Shown one piece after another: positions 1-10,214 of a DNA stretch of 64,000 nucleotides (its first letter is position 1; the number at the start of each line of letters is the position of its first letter). The notes below the pieces were generated by a model that was given only the letters and a program-made list of their open reading frames with translations, was not told where the DNA came from and searched no databases. The DNA lies in contig NW_025408674.1 in NCBI RefSeq assembly GCF_020360975.1, positions 558,001 through 622,000 on the forward strand. The letters are read 5' to 3'. The translations under genes were made by a program, and so were the position numbers. This DNA is from Hirsutella rhossiliensis (taxonomy: Eukaryota > Ascomycota > Sordariomycetes > Hypocreales > Ophiocordycipitaceae).

Positions 1-2341
1 CGTTACGACAGAAAACCGTTGGCCACCAGTTGGCCACCATACGATATCGTCAGCCTCACAAGCGCGCAATGAACTCGAAGGCGCAACCATCGATAATCTA
101 CAAACACGGTGCGCAACTCACGACAGACGGCGACAACAAGTACTGGCTCTGCAAATATTGCCATGTGAGCGGACGTCACGACACAGCGCTCTTTGCCAGC
201 GAGAGTACGACGAGCATCATCTATCACCTTAGGCACCACCACAAACTTGCCGAGTTCGGTTACAAAGTGGCAGGCTCCGACCCCTTCAGCATCTCTCAAG
301 GAGCCACCAAGGCCGCGTCGTACTTGGGAGCCGACGCATGGTGTTCAATGACCTCCAGTTTCGAAGTCATTTTGCCGACTGGGTCATTGATCTTGATTTG
401 ACTTTCCGCCAAGCGACTCACCGACGAACAAATGAAATATTTGCATTGTGCCTGGAAGACATCGACAAAGTTTTGCCGAAAAGCCCGTCAGCGCTGAGCA
501 GTTGGGTCAGCGAAAAATGGTTCGGTGACAACGGCAGGCGCGCCTGGCTGAAAGAACAGCTCCGCCTGTCCAAAAGCAAGATCCACGTCTCGACAGATGC
601 TTGGACATCTGAAGAAGGTACCAACTATTTGGCTATAGTTTCTCACTTTCTAGACGCTGCATACAAGCTGCAAACGGCTTTGCTGGATTTGCCAGTTTTG
701 AAGGGCCCCCACACTGGCGAGAATATCGCCAAAGTCCTTGCAGCGGTCATGGGGTCATACGAGATCGGTCAGAACGTTGGTTTCTTCATGATGGACAACG
801 CAAGTAGTAACGACACTTGCATTCGAGAGCTGGCGAAGCGCTATCCTGTCATCAAGCCTCAGAGTCGCCTGCGCTGCGTCGGCCATATGCTCAACCTAAT
901 CGTCAAAGCCCTTCTCTTTGGGCAGGGTGTCGGCAAGTTGGAGAAACAGCTTTGCGGCGCGTCTGAAGTGGAGCGTTTTGAAATCTGGAGAAAGCATAGC
1001 TTCGTCAGTAAACTTCACAATTTCTGTGTTTGGGTAAACAGAAGTGACCAAAGGCGGGAGCAGCTGAAACGGTATATTTTGCAGGCTTACGAGGAAGGCA
1101 GCATTGAACTGCTCTACACTAGAGTCCTGGTCGACGGCGGAATCCGCTGGAACTCTGCATATGCAATGATTCAGAGGGCGGTCAAGCTCCGTCATGCGAT
1201 TGATCTGTTCTTCCTCAACTATTGCTACGGTGGCGTAGGGTACGACATTTCGCAAGACGTACTAACCCTACAAGATTGGATTGACTTGCACCATTTTCTC
1301 GACATCTTGAAGCCTTTCAAAGATCTGACAAAACGCATGGAGGGCCGAGCCAATAAAGCTGGCCTGGAAGGATCACATGGCTCCCTTCATGAAACAATTG
1401 AATCATTCGATGTCCTCTTCAAAAAGCTCCAAGAGGCCGGAAGATTTGCCGATGACCATCCCGACGTGGTTTCAACGTATTATTCCCACGCAATCGATGC
1501 TGCTCGCATCAAGCTAGAAGAGTACTTTGGCCTTACCGATGCCACCCCAGCTTATCGGTGCGCTGTCGCATTGCATCCGGCGAATAAGTTTGCTTACTTC
1601 GAACTTGGTGGAGTCACAACAAGCAGTGGATCAGTGAGGCAAAGAGCGTGGTTCAAGAAGTTTTCGCAGAATACGAAGACGCATACATGGAAGCGGACGC
1701 TGCGGACCATGAGGAGGCTTCGTCGCTGGCCCTAGGAGAAGTCGTCGCTGATAAGGCTGGCGATGATCTCGTCGCCCTTGACCCACTCCAGGAAGCTCGC
1801 AAACGCCGACAGATGCTGGCTGAGCTTGCGGCGTCCGGCAAGGAAGGAGGAAAGAGCGAGACTAACTTCTGAGCTCGACGAGTTCATGGCTAGGAATAAC
1901 AAGGCTGATTCGGAAGTCGAAGATCCCTTGCAATGGTGGATCTGTCATGCGGCAGACTACCCAGTTCTGTCGCAAATGGCTTTCGACTTGTTCACTTGTC
2001 CAGCAATGAGTGCTGAATGTGAGCGGGTTTTCTCTCAGACCAAAAGGTCATCACGGATGAGCGGAATCGCCTCAGCTCCAACACCGTGGCAGCTATCGAA
2101 TGCCAAAGCACCTACTTCGATCTGGCATGCTATCGTAGTCATGCTCGAGGAGCACTTTTTCCCCTCGTCCCAAGGTCACAGGCGGACAAGATATAGAGAT
2201 CACTCAAGCAAATCGGCTCCCGAGTCAAGTAATGTCAACCAACCAAGTAAAGCACAGCCATTTCTTCGAGTAAACCAAGTCGAGTAAACGGATCCTTCAA
2301 CCAAGTCAAGTAAGGGTGTCATTTTCTGCTTTACTTGGTTG
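1..2341 (+). mobile_element. hAT transposon, left end outside window
   Basis: A degenerate hAT element encoding its transposase on the plus strand. The window starts inside it, so the left terminus is not visible. The right end is inferred at about 2341, because a stretch near 2328-2341 (gctttacttggttg) is the inverted complement of caaccaagtaaagc at 2241-2254, as in subterminal repeats of hAT elements. The 8 bases that follow (atggacac, 2342-2349) would be one copy of the target duplication, but the partner lies outside the window. It abuts a minus-strand gag relic. Confidence 0.7.
30..2196 (+). pseudogene. hAT transposase, frameshifted
   Basis: Recognised as a hAT-superfamily DDE transposase. 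In order: a BED-type zinc finger (CKYCHVSGRH and a later HLRHHH, about 159-240), the core with DAWTSEEGTNY, the MMDNASSND stretch (about 790-820), the GHMLNLIVKAL helix, RWNSAYAMIQRA (about 1145-1175), and the C-terminal dimerisation domain with MAFDLFTCPAMSAECERVFS (about 1975-2035). The reading frame changes near 340-400, 1640-1735, 1830-1870 and 2040, so no single ORF spans it. After the last shift the frame continues through an ERNRLSS stretch to a stop at 2194-2196. No intron explains the shifts. It would cut and paste the element in the nucleus if intact; as written it cannot. Confidence 0.85.
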
Positions 2342-2384
2342 ATGGACACACTGGTTGAATCCATTGAGGCAAGGAGACTTCACC

Positions 2385-2940
2385 AGCATTCCACATTGAC
2401 ACGGTATACGGAATGCCGTGTAATTCCTTGGAGACCTCTGCTGCTGGGCGTTGGAATCGCTTGATGAGCATTTTACAGAAACGCTCTACTGATGACTTCA
2501 TAAGGCGATCCTTCTGCTCGATGGAAAGTTCATTCATGAACCACTGTAGAGCTCCGCCGGCAAGGAAAGACATATAGTGCTGCGACAAGGCGTAGGAGTC
2601 GAGATCCTTGTACATTCGCAGGCGCTCGCAGAAGAGGTATACATCCGTGTACACATTGCTGCCGCTTGAGAGGACACAAGGCCTTGTTTATGAGGATCCT
2701 TGTGATTGGGGTTGAAAACACCCATGTTGTCACGTTTGAGCCTCTTGGCAACAGCTTCCACATCACTAGAGGTTTGAAGGTCTGTGTGGTAGGAGAGGCG
2801 CTCCGGCGGCTGTGAGCGTATCCAATGCCAATGCTGCTTCCAGAGCTGCTGCTGCTGGAAGAAGAAGATTCCGAGTCGCTTGAATCATCTAGTCGTAGGT
2901 ATCTGCGATGTTTGTGGTGACTGCGGCGGTCGCGGCCCGC
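2385..2940 (-). pseudogene. LTR-retroelement gag fragment (N-terminal half)
   Basis: Minus-strand gag-like capsid coding sequence in two frames. A Ser/Asp-rich N-terminal tract (DDSSDSESSSSSSS) is followed, after a frameshift near 2760, by MGVFNPNHKDP, then TDVYLFCERLRMYKDL, then LAGGALQWFMNEL and ERFCKMLIKRF. This order (VY.F..RL followed by GGAL.WF) is typical of gag proteins of fungal Ty3-like relics. The upstream end is cut by the terminal repeat of hAT copy A at 2941 and the downstream end by the hAT element ending near 2341. A longer gag/protease relic of similar type lies at 26060-27524. Confidence 0.6.
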
Positions 2941-5712
2941 CAGTGTTGCTAATAATATAAACAATACGTATATTGGCAATATGGACCCCTCGCAATATTA
3001 TTGTATTGTCAAGAGGTGCGTATTGTATTGCGCAATATGGCATTGGTCCATATTGTATTGTATTGCCAGTGACCAAATATATTGCCAGTAAAACAATATA
3101 TCCCGTATATCCCACGTGACCCTCATTATTCAACCGTCGTTGCTGAAATATCGTCACCCTGAAAATCCTGTATCCCAAACCATGACTTCAAGCACTCCAA
3201 TGCCTGAATTACATCACTCCCAAGTCGATTTCGACGGTCTGTGATGGTTATTTTTGCCCCAGAGAAGAGTCTTTCGGGCTCAGCAGACATTGCGGGAATT
3301 GACAGTATATCCACCGCCATTTTGCTCAGGTATGGGTAGTTCTTTTGCTGTGTTTCCTCCAGCCACCATGCGAGGGCGCTTGTGAACCCATAAACCCGTT
3401 CAGACTTACAATATCGCTCGTACTCGTCTGTGATAAGTGCTGGTTGTAGGTGCTTGTTTCTCCAATTCAAGAACTCGTTCGTGGTCGTCAACGGAACCTC
3501 AGATAGAGAAGGCGGCTCCACAGGTTTATAATCATCCCACAGTGTCTCCATCAGCTTCTTTGACGAGTCAGCCCACTCCTTCTTCCAGTTTTCGTGTATG
3601 TAGTGCCATTTATGCGAAGGGTGAAGCACAATCGCAGCGACGTAGGCAGGCGATTCGTCAGTAAGACAATAGTACTTATCCATCTTCGCCCAGCCCGAGT
3701 TATACATTGGTGCCATAATCGGATCGTCGATATGTGCCTCTTTTCCTGCTTCGAATTGCGCCAATACGAAGTCCATAGCCAAGAGAACATTGTCAAGAGT
3801 TGCAAACGATGACTCAAGGGCCTTTGTCGTCATTTTAAGCTTCTCCAGAAAGACTTGATCTTCTCGAGGATGACCCACTCCTCGGGAGAGCTCGTCTCCG
3901 CACAATCTCCTTCCACCCATTTGTTGAAATATCCCTCGACTGCGCCTCTAAGATGCAAGGCCGCTCGTAGCATGGTGTACCACGAACTCCACCTCGTGTC
4001 ATTATCTCGCGCAAGCTTGCGATTATGGCTGATGGCCAGAAACTTTTGGCGACGCTGAACACTACTTTGGACGAAAACCACGAAGTTGTGGAGCTTGCCA
4101 AGGGGACCCTTTTTCCGCCACGCCTCGATCTCTTTTAGTGTCACATTATGCCCATCACGTTCGTCGTCTTTGAGCTTCTCATTATCGGTAACGAAGAGGA
4201 AAGCTTTGGCGGCAAGGTTGATAATGTGACCTTGGCAGCGGAGTCGGTGAGATTTGGGATCGTATCGAATGTCATATCGACGTAGAAGGCCTGTAAATGT
4301 TAGGGCCAGTCAGAAAAAACAGTGCGCCGTACTTACCAAGGAAAGAGATCTCATCATTGTATCGTTATTGCCTGCATTGTCCATCACAAAATATCCAAGG
4401 TTGGAAGCAAACCCCAGTCATCAACCACTTCCAAAATTGCCCTTGCCAGGTGATATCCGTCGTGCTCACTGTCGATGTCTTTCAAAGCCAAGACATGGTG
4501 TTCCAACTGACTGTCTTCTGCAACGTAATGAGCAACTACGCCTAAGATGGCCAAAGAGTTGGGGAAGTCCATAGGTCGCAGCTGATATGAATTTTGACTT
4601 TGCTGACTGGATGCGCTGCTTGACCTTCTCCTTCTGACCTTCGTACTGCCGCATAATCCATTTCTTGATGGTCTCGTGTGTATCTGGAAGCCAAGTATCG
4701 ATATCGGCGTTGAGGTAGGCTAAGAATGCTCGGAATTCTGGGCATTCCACAAGCCTAAATGGGAGAGAACAGGACGTAATAAACCTTACGTATAAAGCTT
4801 CGAGCTGGTCTGGGTCGATCGAGTCTCCGGATTGATCGTTGAGCCGACGGCGTTTTCGGGGATGTTCTTTGGCCGTAACACGAGCTATCTCGAGAATAGT
4901 TCGTATATTCGTGACTTTGGCAGTTCGTGGCGCGCCTTTTGGGAGGCCGTGACCGTCAGGAGGAGGATCCGTAAGGTGCTTGGCTGGGCCGCAGTTCCAC
5001 CGGAACAGCAATACGTTTTGTCACAGTGTTTGCAGCGCCATTCTTCTTTTCCGGTCCGCTGATTGTAGTATTTCGTCTCTATGTCCTCGTCTGGCATATG
5101 AGAAAAGACCCATGATGTTCTTGGCTTGGCCGAAGGGTTTATGGAGGCCGTGCGAGGTTGCGACGATTGGCATTCAGTGGTTTGGGTCTCATCTGGATCA
5201 TGCAACCGTGGGCTGGAAATCTCCGAGTATTCGTCTGATATTGACGAATCCCGTCGCGGCGATGTTTGAACAAAAGGCAGGCGTTGTTGAGGCATCGAGA
5301 TTGCTTGTAAGTCCTGGGGTGGGAAAGCGGGGTTGAGGAGGAAAACAGTGTTTGGACGGCGAGCCGCTACCCTGTAGGTCTGGATTTATACATACATTTA
5401 CGCGTTTCCGTGCGCCAATAGGAAACTTTTACGTCCTGGAGGTCCGCCAGACGAAAACAATACATAGAACATGCTTATATTTACGCGTGTTTTTGACGCG
5501 TCATCATATTGGCGCGAATTGGGGAACGGAAAGGCGAATGACTACCAACCAATACAAACAATACAAGCCATATATTGCCAGTATGGAAGGCGCTATATTG
5601 TATCGTCACAATATGACGGCGAGCATATTGTATTGGTACAATATGAGAAATCGCGTATTGTATTGTATATACTGCAGTATACTACTTTATTGTCATATTA
5701 TTAGCAACACTG
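2941..5712 (-). mobile_element. hAT transposon copy A
   Basis: Bounded by perfect terminal inverted repeats CAGTGTTGCTAATAATAT (2941-2958) and its complement ending at 5712. The subterminal regions are packed with TATTG/CAATA motifs for about 200 bp at each end, likely transposase-binding sites. Length is 2772 bp, matching copy B once its nested insertions are removed (2773 bp). No 8-bp target duplication is seen: the flanks are cggcccgc on the left and ctcctcgt on the right. Transposase is on the minus strand. The left flank is a gag relic, the right flank a Crypton-like relic. Confidence 0.9.
3126..5295 (-). pseudogene. hAT transposase (copy A)
   Basis: Minus-strand hAT transposase. The start at 5295 precedes a BED zinc finger (WRCKHCDKTYCCSGG, about 5000-5045). 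Then come the core, RWSSWYTMLRAALHLRG (about 3955-4005) and the C-terminal dimerisation domain with MAVDILSIPAMSAEPERLF (about 3265-3320). A canonical short intron sits at 4291-4336 (minus strand GTAAGT..CCCTAAC..CAG). Frameshifts occur near 4995 (one C fewer than copy B), 4595 (one A fewer than copy B), 4395 (shared with copy B) and 3900. Copy A keeps the frame where copy B loses it, and the reverse, so their defects are largely independent. Confidence 0.85.
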
Positions 5713-5880
5713 CTCCTCGTTCGTTGCTCTGCCCAGAGTCTCGTAATGGCGTTGCCGTAGGTCCTCACGGTGTTGAACTTGAGCGTGAGTGCGGATTTGA
5801 ATGGCTCCTCTTCATCTTCTGATGTCGAGTCGATCTTATCCACGGCCGTTTTGACGGCAACGGTGATTATCGCACGGGGT
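5713..5880 (-). pseudogene. Crypton/NDC10-like recombinase fragment (tentative)
   Basis: An open minus-strand stretch ending abruptly at the hAT A terminus encodes FKSALTLKFNTVRTYGNAIT followed by RLWAEQRTR, preceded by an acidic SEDEEEP segment. The pattern (T.RTY..AI..LW..Q) resembles the segment just upstream of the NDC10-type core in fungal Crypton-like tyrosine-recombinase proteins. The match is by recollection of family pattern, so the call is tentative. It is truncated by the transposon and has no visible start. Confidence 0.35.
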
Positions 5881-6451
5881 GTAGAGCAGCAGCAAGCATG
5901 ATGATCAGGAAGTGGAAGAACTCTTGATTTAGCTATCTAGAGGGGAAAAGGAGCAACATCTTTATAGATGACATAAAGGAGTGGCTGGGAGATGCTAGAA
6001 AGCATCTGATCATATAGTGTAAGTGCCTATAACGTGTGCATAATGTTGATGGTTGGTGTGGCTGTTTGGCATAGTGTAGATGGTGGGGGTTAGCCTGTTG
6101 GAGGCTGATATCCTGTGTGTGACAGTGATACTGCTTCATATACCATGATTTAATCGCTGTACACGATGCACCAATTTTTATTAGGCCTAGACAGGCGTGG
6201 AATGCGTGGGCTGACTTTTGCACGCAATTGCCTGCATAAACCGCGTGCACGGGTTCGGGGCGCGTCCACACATTAGCTCCCCAACTAAGGGGCTTGTCCC
6301 CTTAGTGGCTCCCGAAGGGCCCCGCCAACGGGTACTACTACTTACTACCCACCAGCATTGCCGGCGCACGTGACCTGTCGCGTCTCTTTTCCTTGTTTAC
6401 ATCCGTTCCCCAACTTCTTCCCAAGAACAAACACTACCAACCGCCTCGAAA
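5881..6451. other. Intergenic, upstream region of FunK1 gene
   Basis: No gene is supported here. A CACGTG palindrome lies near 6366-6371, about 80 bp before the FunK1 start, and the last 60 bases are C/A-rich as is common in fungal 5' leaders. No TATA box is convincing. Confidence 0.4.
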
Positions 6452-8767
6452 ATGACACTGACTGAGGAGCAGATCAAAATTATCGCGGATCATCCACTTA
6501 ATGACTCGCTTGCTCGTTTTCCGGAAAAGTTATGCCATTTCAAAGAATCCAATGAAGCCTGGCGTGGTGACATTGCCACTCTGCTGTCAGTTTTGGTTGG
6601 TTCCCCGGCAGCATTCAATCTTCCTTCGTCAGAGGGGGGGACCAATGTGGCAGGAAAGCTCTTTCCCATACAGCAAGATGTCCGAGGAGGCTCACTCAAG
6701 CTCGACCAATTTCGCCCACTTGTCGACGTCATCGCCACTAATTCTTCCGACACCGACATCTGGACCGCGGTCCTCAACCTGATCGACGCCGTCAACCCGT
6801 CAACACCACCACCTCCCAGCATCATTCCAACGGGCCGCGGAACGCCAGTCAAAACAAGCTCTAGCCGGCTCGATGACAGCGAAACGCGCGACATCGTTGA
6901 ACGCGAGCTATTTTACGAAATAAAAGACTGCACCCACAGGGGCGTACCCGGCTTTTTTCAGAAGCACTTCGACTCGACAAAATGGACCAAGGCTCAGGAA
7001 AAAATGCTTCAGTTGATCTTGGAAACTCACGATGGCACAAAGTGGAAAGACTTCCCGGCCGATTCGTCGGAGAAGGCCGTATGGGAATGGCTGGTTGGGC
7101 TGGAAGAGATGGCCTTGACTGGCGCGCGGTATATGCTGCATGCTAATAGAAGCGCGACCGAGTTCAAGGAGCGCAAAGGCCAGATGGACATCTTCTTCCA
7201 CAAGCCGAAGCGAACGAAGGGCCGGTTTGAATATAAAGACGTTCTTGTTGTTGGAGAGCATAAGCGATCCTTTGATACCGGCGACTTCAAAGCATGCATG
7301 TTGCAGCTCACGCGGCATGTTCGAAGCATCTTTGCAGACCAACCGATGCGCCGATTTGTGCATGCGTTCACAATCAAAGCTACGACGATGGAGCTCTGGA
7401 TTTACGATCGCTCCGGTGCATACAGTTCAGGCGAGTTCAACATCCATCGCGAACCGGAGAAACTAGCGCGTGCTCTTGTCGCGTATGCTACCATGGACGA
7501 CGATGCGATGGGTTTGGATATGTCCGTTGAATGGAAAAACAGTCGCCGCTATATAACTGTGGAAGATGTCAACGGCGACGATAAACGCATGGAACTAAAT
7601 GGGCTCCTCGTTAGGCAGCGAGCCGTGGTGTGCAGGGGAACCACGTGCTTTTCGACAAGGCAAGGGGTGGCTAAGTTTTCTTGGCGCTCAGACAAGCGGC
7701 AACCTTCCGAGGTGAAGCATTTGAAGCTGGTGCAGGAAAAGGGCGTGGAAGGGGTTGCCACACTTGTGGGACATCGCGAGATCACGAGCATTGCCGACTT
7801 GCGAGCGGACTTGGACTTCTCCAGCAGCACGCGGCATCAGTTCCGAACGACCACCCACGACCGATCAGACGGATATAATCGCCTACAAGGCTCAGAAAGC
7901 AGCGGATCAAGCAGAAAACGCAAGTCTTCAGAAGAAGATGTGCGTCCCACCATGAGGCGGCGGTCCAACAGCCAAAAGTCCGCACTTCGACAAGCCTATG
8001 ACCCACCGAGCGAAGAAGCGAACGATGAAGCGAAGCTGAGCTTATACACACCGAACCGAGAAGACCCCTACGAGAATCGCATTTTGTCCTGGCTTGTTAT
8101 CTCCCCTGCTGGACGTGTCGTCAGCGACTTTGGTACCATTCGAGAGCTGGTCGAGGCGCTCCGCGATGCCATAAGAGCGCATCGATCTCTGTACCTAAAG
8201 GGTGGAATACTACATCGCGACATCTCGTCGAACAACATAATAATAACAAATCCTGGGAGGTCTGAAGGTTTCAAGGGAATGCTCATCGACCTTGATCTGG
8301 CCAAAGAACGAGACAGTGGCCCAAGCGGGGCACGGCATCAGACAGGAACGATGCAGTTCATGGCGATCGAGGTACTACGTGGCATAGACCACACCTATCG
8401 CCATGACTTGGAATCTTTTTTCTATGTTCTTCTGTGGATGTGTGCGCGCTGCGCTTGGAATGTGAAGAAAGGCTTCTGCAAGGCGGGCGAGACGGCGCCT
8501 GAAGAAAGCATCTTGCGCAGGTGGGAAGTTGGAAGCTTCAAAGATATTGCAAGTGCTAAAATGGGCCACATGACCGTCAACAGTTTGGAGGATATTATGA
8601 ATGAGTTTCCAAACGCTTTTGACGCGGTCAAACCGCTTTGTCTGCAACTTAGGTCACTACTATTTGGAGATACAGCAAGGATGATGATTGGGACGCCTGC
8701 GGGAGATCCAGCGCGACTTTACCATGGTATTGTTGCGGCGTACAACGAGGCTATCGAGCAATACTAG
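6452..8767 (+). CDS. FunK1-type protein kinase with N-terminal nuclease-like region
   Basis: A single 771-codon exon in good start context (gaaaATG). Residues about 170-390 hold the conserved fungal block that precedes FunK1 kinases. It contains QMDIFFHKP (Asp246) and DVLVVGEHKRSF (Glu269, Lys271), an Asp..Glu-x-Lys spacing like PD-(D/E)XK nuclease folds. The kinase part follows: VAKFSW with candidate beta-3 Lys408, the catalytic loop LHRDISSNNI (His588-Arg-Asp590), and LIDLDLAKE (Asp613-Leu-Asp615) where ordinary kinases have DFG; HRDIS and DLD are normal in the FunK1 family. HDLESFFYVLLW follows. This is the longest intact non-transposon gene in the window and sits between a Crypton-like relic and a copia relic. 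Kinase family is confident; nuclease activity is inference. FunK1 genes are often multi-copy and repeat-associated in fungi. Confidence 0.88.
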   Translation: MTLTEEQIKIIADHPLNDSLARFPEKLCHFKESNEAWRGDIATLLSVLVGSPAAFNLPSSEGGTNVAGKLFPIQQDVRGGSLKLDQFRPLVDVIATNSSDTDIWTAVLNLIDAVNPSTPPPPSIIPTGRGTPVKTSSSRLDDSETRDIVERELFYEIKDCTHRGVPGFFQKHFDSTKWTKAQEKMLQLILETHDGTKWKDFPADSSEKAVWEWLVGLEEMALTGARYMLHANRSATEFKERKGQMDIFFHKPKRTKGRFEYKDVLVVGEHKRSFDTGDFKACMLQLTRHVRSIFADQPMRRFVHAFTIKATTMELWIYDRSGAYSSGEFNIHREPEKLARALVAYATMDDDAMGLDMSVEWKNSRRYITVEDVNGDDKRMELNGLLVRQRAVVCRGTTCFSTRQGVAKFSWRSDKRQPSEVKHLKLVQEKGVEGVATLVGHREITSIADLRADLDFSSSTRHQFRTTTHDRSDGYNRLQGSESSGSSRKRKSSEEDVRPTMRRRSNSQKSALRQAYDPPSEEANDEAKLSLYTPNREDPYENRILSWLVISPAGRVVSDFGTIRELVEALRDAIRAHRSLYLKGGILHRDISSNNIIITNPGRSEGFKGMLIDLDLAKERDSGPSGARHQTGTMQFMAIEVLRGIDHTYRHDLESFFYVLLWMCARCAWNVKKGFCKAGETAPEESILRRWEVGSFKDIASAKMGHMTVNSLEDIMNEFPNAFDAVKPLCLQLRSLLFGDTARMMIGTPAGDPARLYHGIVAAYNEAIEQY

Positions 8768-8942
8768 CAGTTATTTATTATTTATATTCAGCATCACCCA
8801 GCATACAATATATGACTTTGAAGATATGCCACCGCCGCGATTTTCTCGCGGCTTGCTCTAAGGCTTCAAGTGACGCTATGACGCGGTATCGCCACCCAAG
8901 AGCCGACAGCTTGACAAGTGTCGCGTTACGAGTACGAAAAGG
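8768..8942. other. 3' flank of FunK1 gene with hairpin
   Basis: Non-coding. A perfect 7-bp stem with a 5-base loop (GCCGCGA ttttc TCGCGGC) lies at 8835-8853, about 70 bp past the stop codon. It could be a 3'-UTR structure; no function is established. Confidence 0.4.
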
Positions 8943-9160
8943 TGCATAGAGATTGTGGTGTATTGACTGCTCTGCCCGTGATTCTTCCTTCTCTCTAACA
9001 AAAGCGACTTCTTATAGTTCTGTCACCTGTGGCTGCCTTGGGGTGGCGATGTCATGTCGCCACCCAGGCCGCCTAGATGACGTTGTCATCTAGAAGGTTC
9101 GATGCCACTGCTTACCAACGACGTTCTGAAGACCCCTGATACATCCTTATACGTAACACA
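8943..9160 (-). repeat. LTR of a decayed copia-type element
   Basis: Read on the minus strand it starts TGTGTTACG at 9160 and ends CTCTATGCA at 8943, the TG..CA form of an LTR. It is preceded on that strand by a purine-rich GCCTGAAGGGG tract (9161-9171) and, 260 bp earlier, by the end of a pol reading frame, so it is best read as a 3' LTR. It contains a hairpin formed by GGTGGCGATG and CATGTCGCCACC (about 9042-9065). A second diverged copy lies at 16053-16320. Confidence 0.65.
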
Positions 9161-9420
9161 CCCCTTCAGGCTGTGCGTTGTGCGTAGAGCCTGGACTTGT
9201 GGAAGGTCTGTTATATAGCAGTTGGCGTTGTTGAGCCTTGACGGCCTTGACGGCGAATTCGAAGTTGGCAGTCGGTTAAAAGAGCGTTGCATGGCTACCG
9301 GACTTGCGGGCCGGCGCCTGTTGTTCGTTGATCAAATGATTGGCGTTGGAATGAGTGTTTGGGTCGCTTTTGGAGGTGCGATTTGGGGCTCGCCAGAGCC
9401 GGCAGCTGCAGATAGCAACT

Positions 9421-9580
9421 AATTCTGCAATGGTAGGTCCACGAGCCCGATTTGACGTTGAAACTCAGCGAATTTCTGTCCCTGTAGAGCTTTGGTGAGA
9501 CCGTCAGCAGCCATGTGCGCGGTAGGCATCCAATCGACCTGTAGGTTGCCGTTCTGAACCTCCGAGGAGAGCAATCAACA
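9421..9580 (-). pseudogene. copia pol C-terminal tail
   Basis: Minus strand, starting near 9580, encodes LQVDWMPTAHMAADGLTKAL followed by QGQKFAEFQ and a stop near 9421. The AHMAADGLTKAL block is the conserved end of Ty1/copia RNase H and pol. The rest of the element is missing upstream, so this is the 3' remnant of the element whose LTR lies at 8943-9160. Confidence 0.75.
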
Positions 9581-9709
9581 CATGCACATCACCGACTATC
9601 AGATCATCTGAGAATCTACCTACGAAAAGTCCCTTTATTCACTTTTATGCCCACTTTTGATCTCTCCTTCGCGAGAGTGTTATAAAATCACGATGTTTAG
9701 AAGCCTTAT
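9581..9709. other. Short unannotated spacer
   Basis: Nothing recognised. Its last five bases (cttat, 9705-9709) are the left target duplication of the adjacent copia element. Confidence 0.5.
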
Positions 9710-9912
9710 TGTGGGAATGTAGCATATAGCTATAGTAGGATTGTAAGGGAGGTGCGCACACACGCACACGTGACCCTTAGCGTCACGTGTATGGACCTCG
9801 GGGATCCGTGTATAAAGGGCACGTAGTGTGCCCCCTCATTCCCTTTCCTCCCTTCCTAGCAAGACATCTTGAATACAACCCATTGCGTTACTGCAGTACA
9901 GACCTCCCGACA
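9710..9912 (+). repeat. copia-1 5' LTR
   Basis: Starts TGTGGGAATG and ends CTCCCGACA. It carries CACGTGACCC and TCACGTGTATGG motifs and a TATAAAGGG box near 9811, the likely promoter. The 3' copy lies at 15400-15601, and a truncated inverted copy at 41398-41509. Confidence 0.95.
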
Positions 9913-10214
9913 CTGATCAGTGATCGATTTGGTCGATCACAGATTGGCAAGGAAGAAGAGATAGAACGCAACCTTCGAAAGCCCAACTACCATATTCCTA
10001 GCGATATTGCCTGGTTGGACCTAGAGGAGGTTTCTATGCTAAGATCAAGGACTCTACGATTACCCGGACCCGGCAACCAACTAGCTCCCGGTAGGCCATT
10101 GATAGATCCTTCCAACTTCACTTAACGGTTACATTATGTAAGTGCGTCCACACCGCGGTTTCGACAACTACGTGACAGCCCTCACGATTCGACAACTACG
10201 TGACAACCCTCACA

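Noticed and set aside
9787..10125. LTR-located ORF beginning MYGPRGSVYKG
   Set aside because: It recurs only because the LTR is repeated (also at 15476 and inverted at 41287) and has no gag or pol features.
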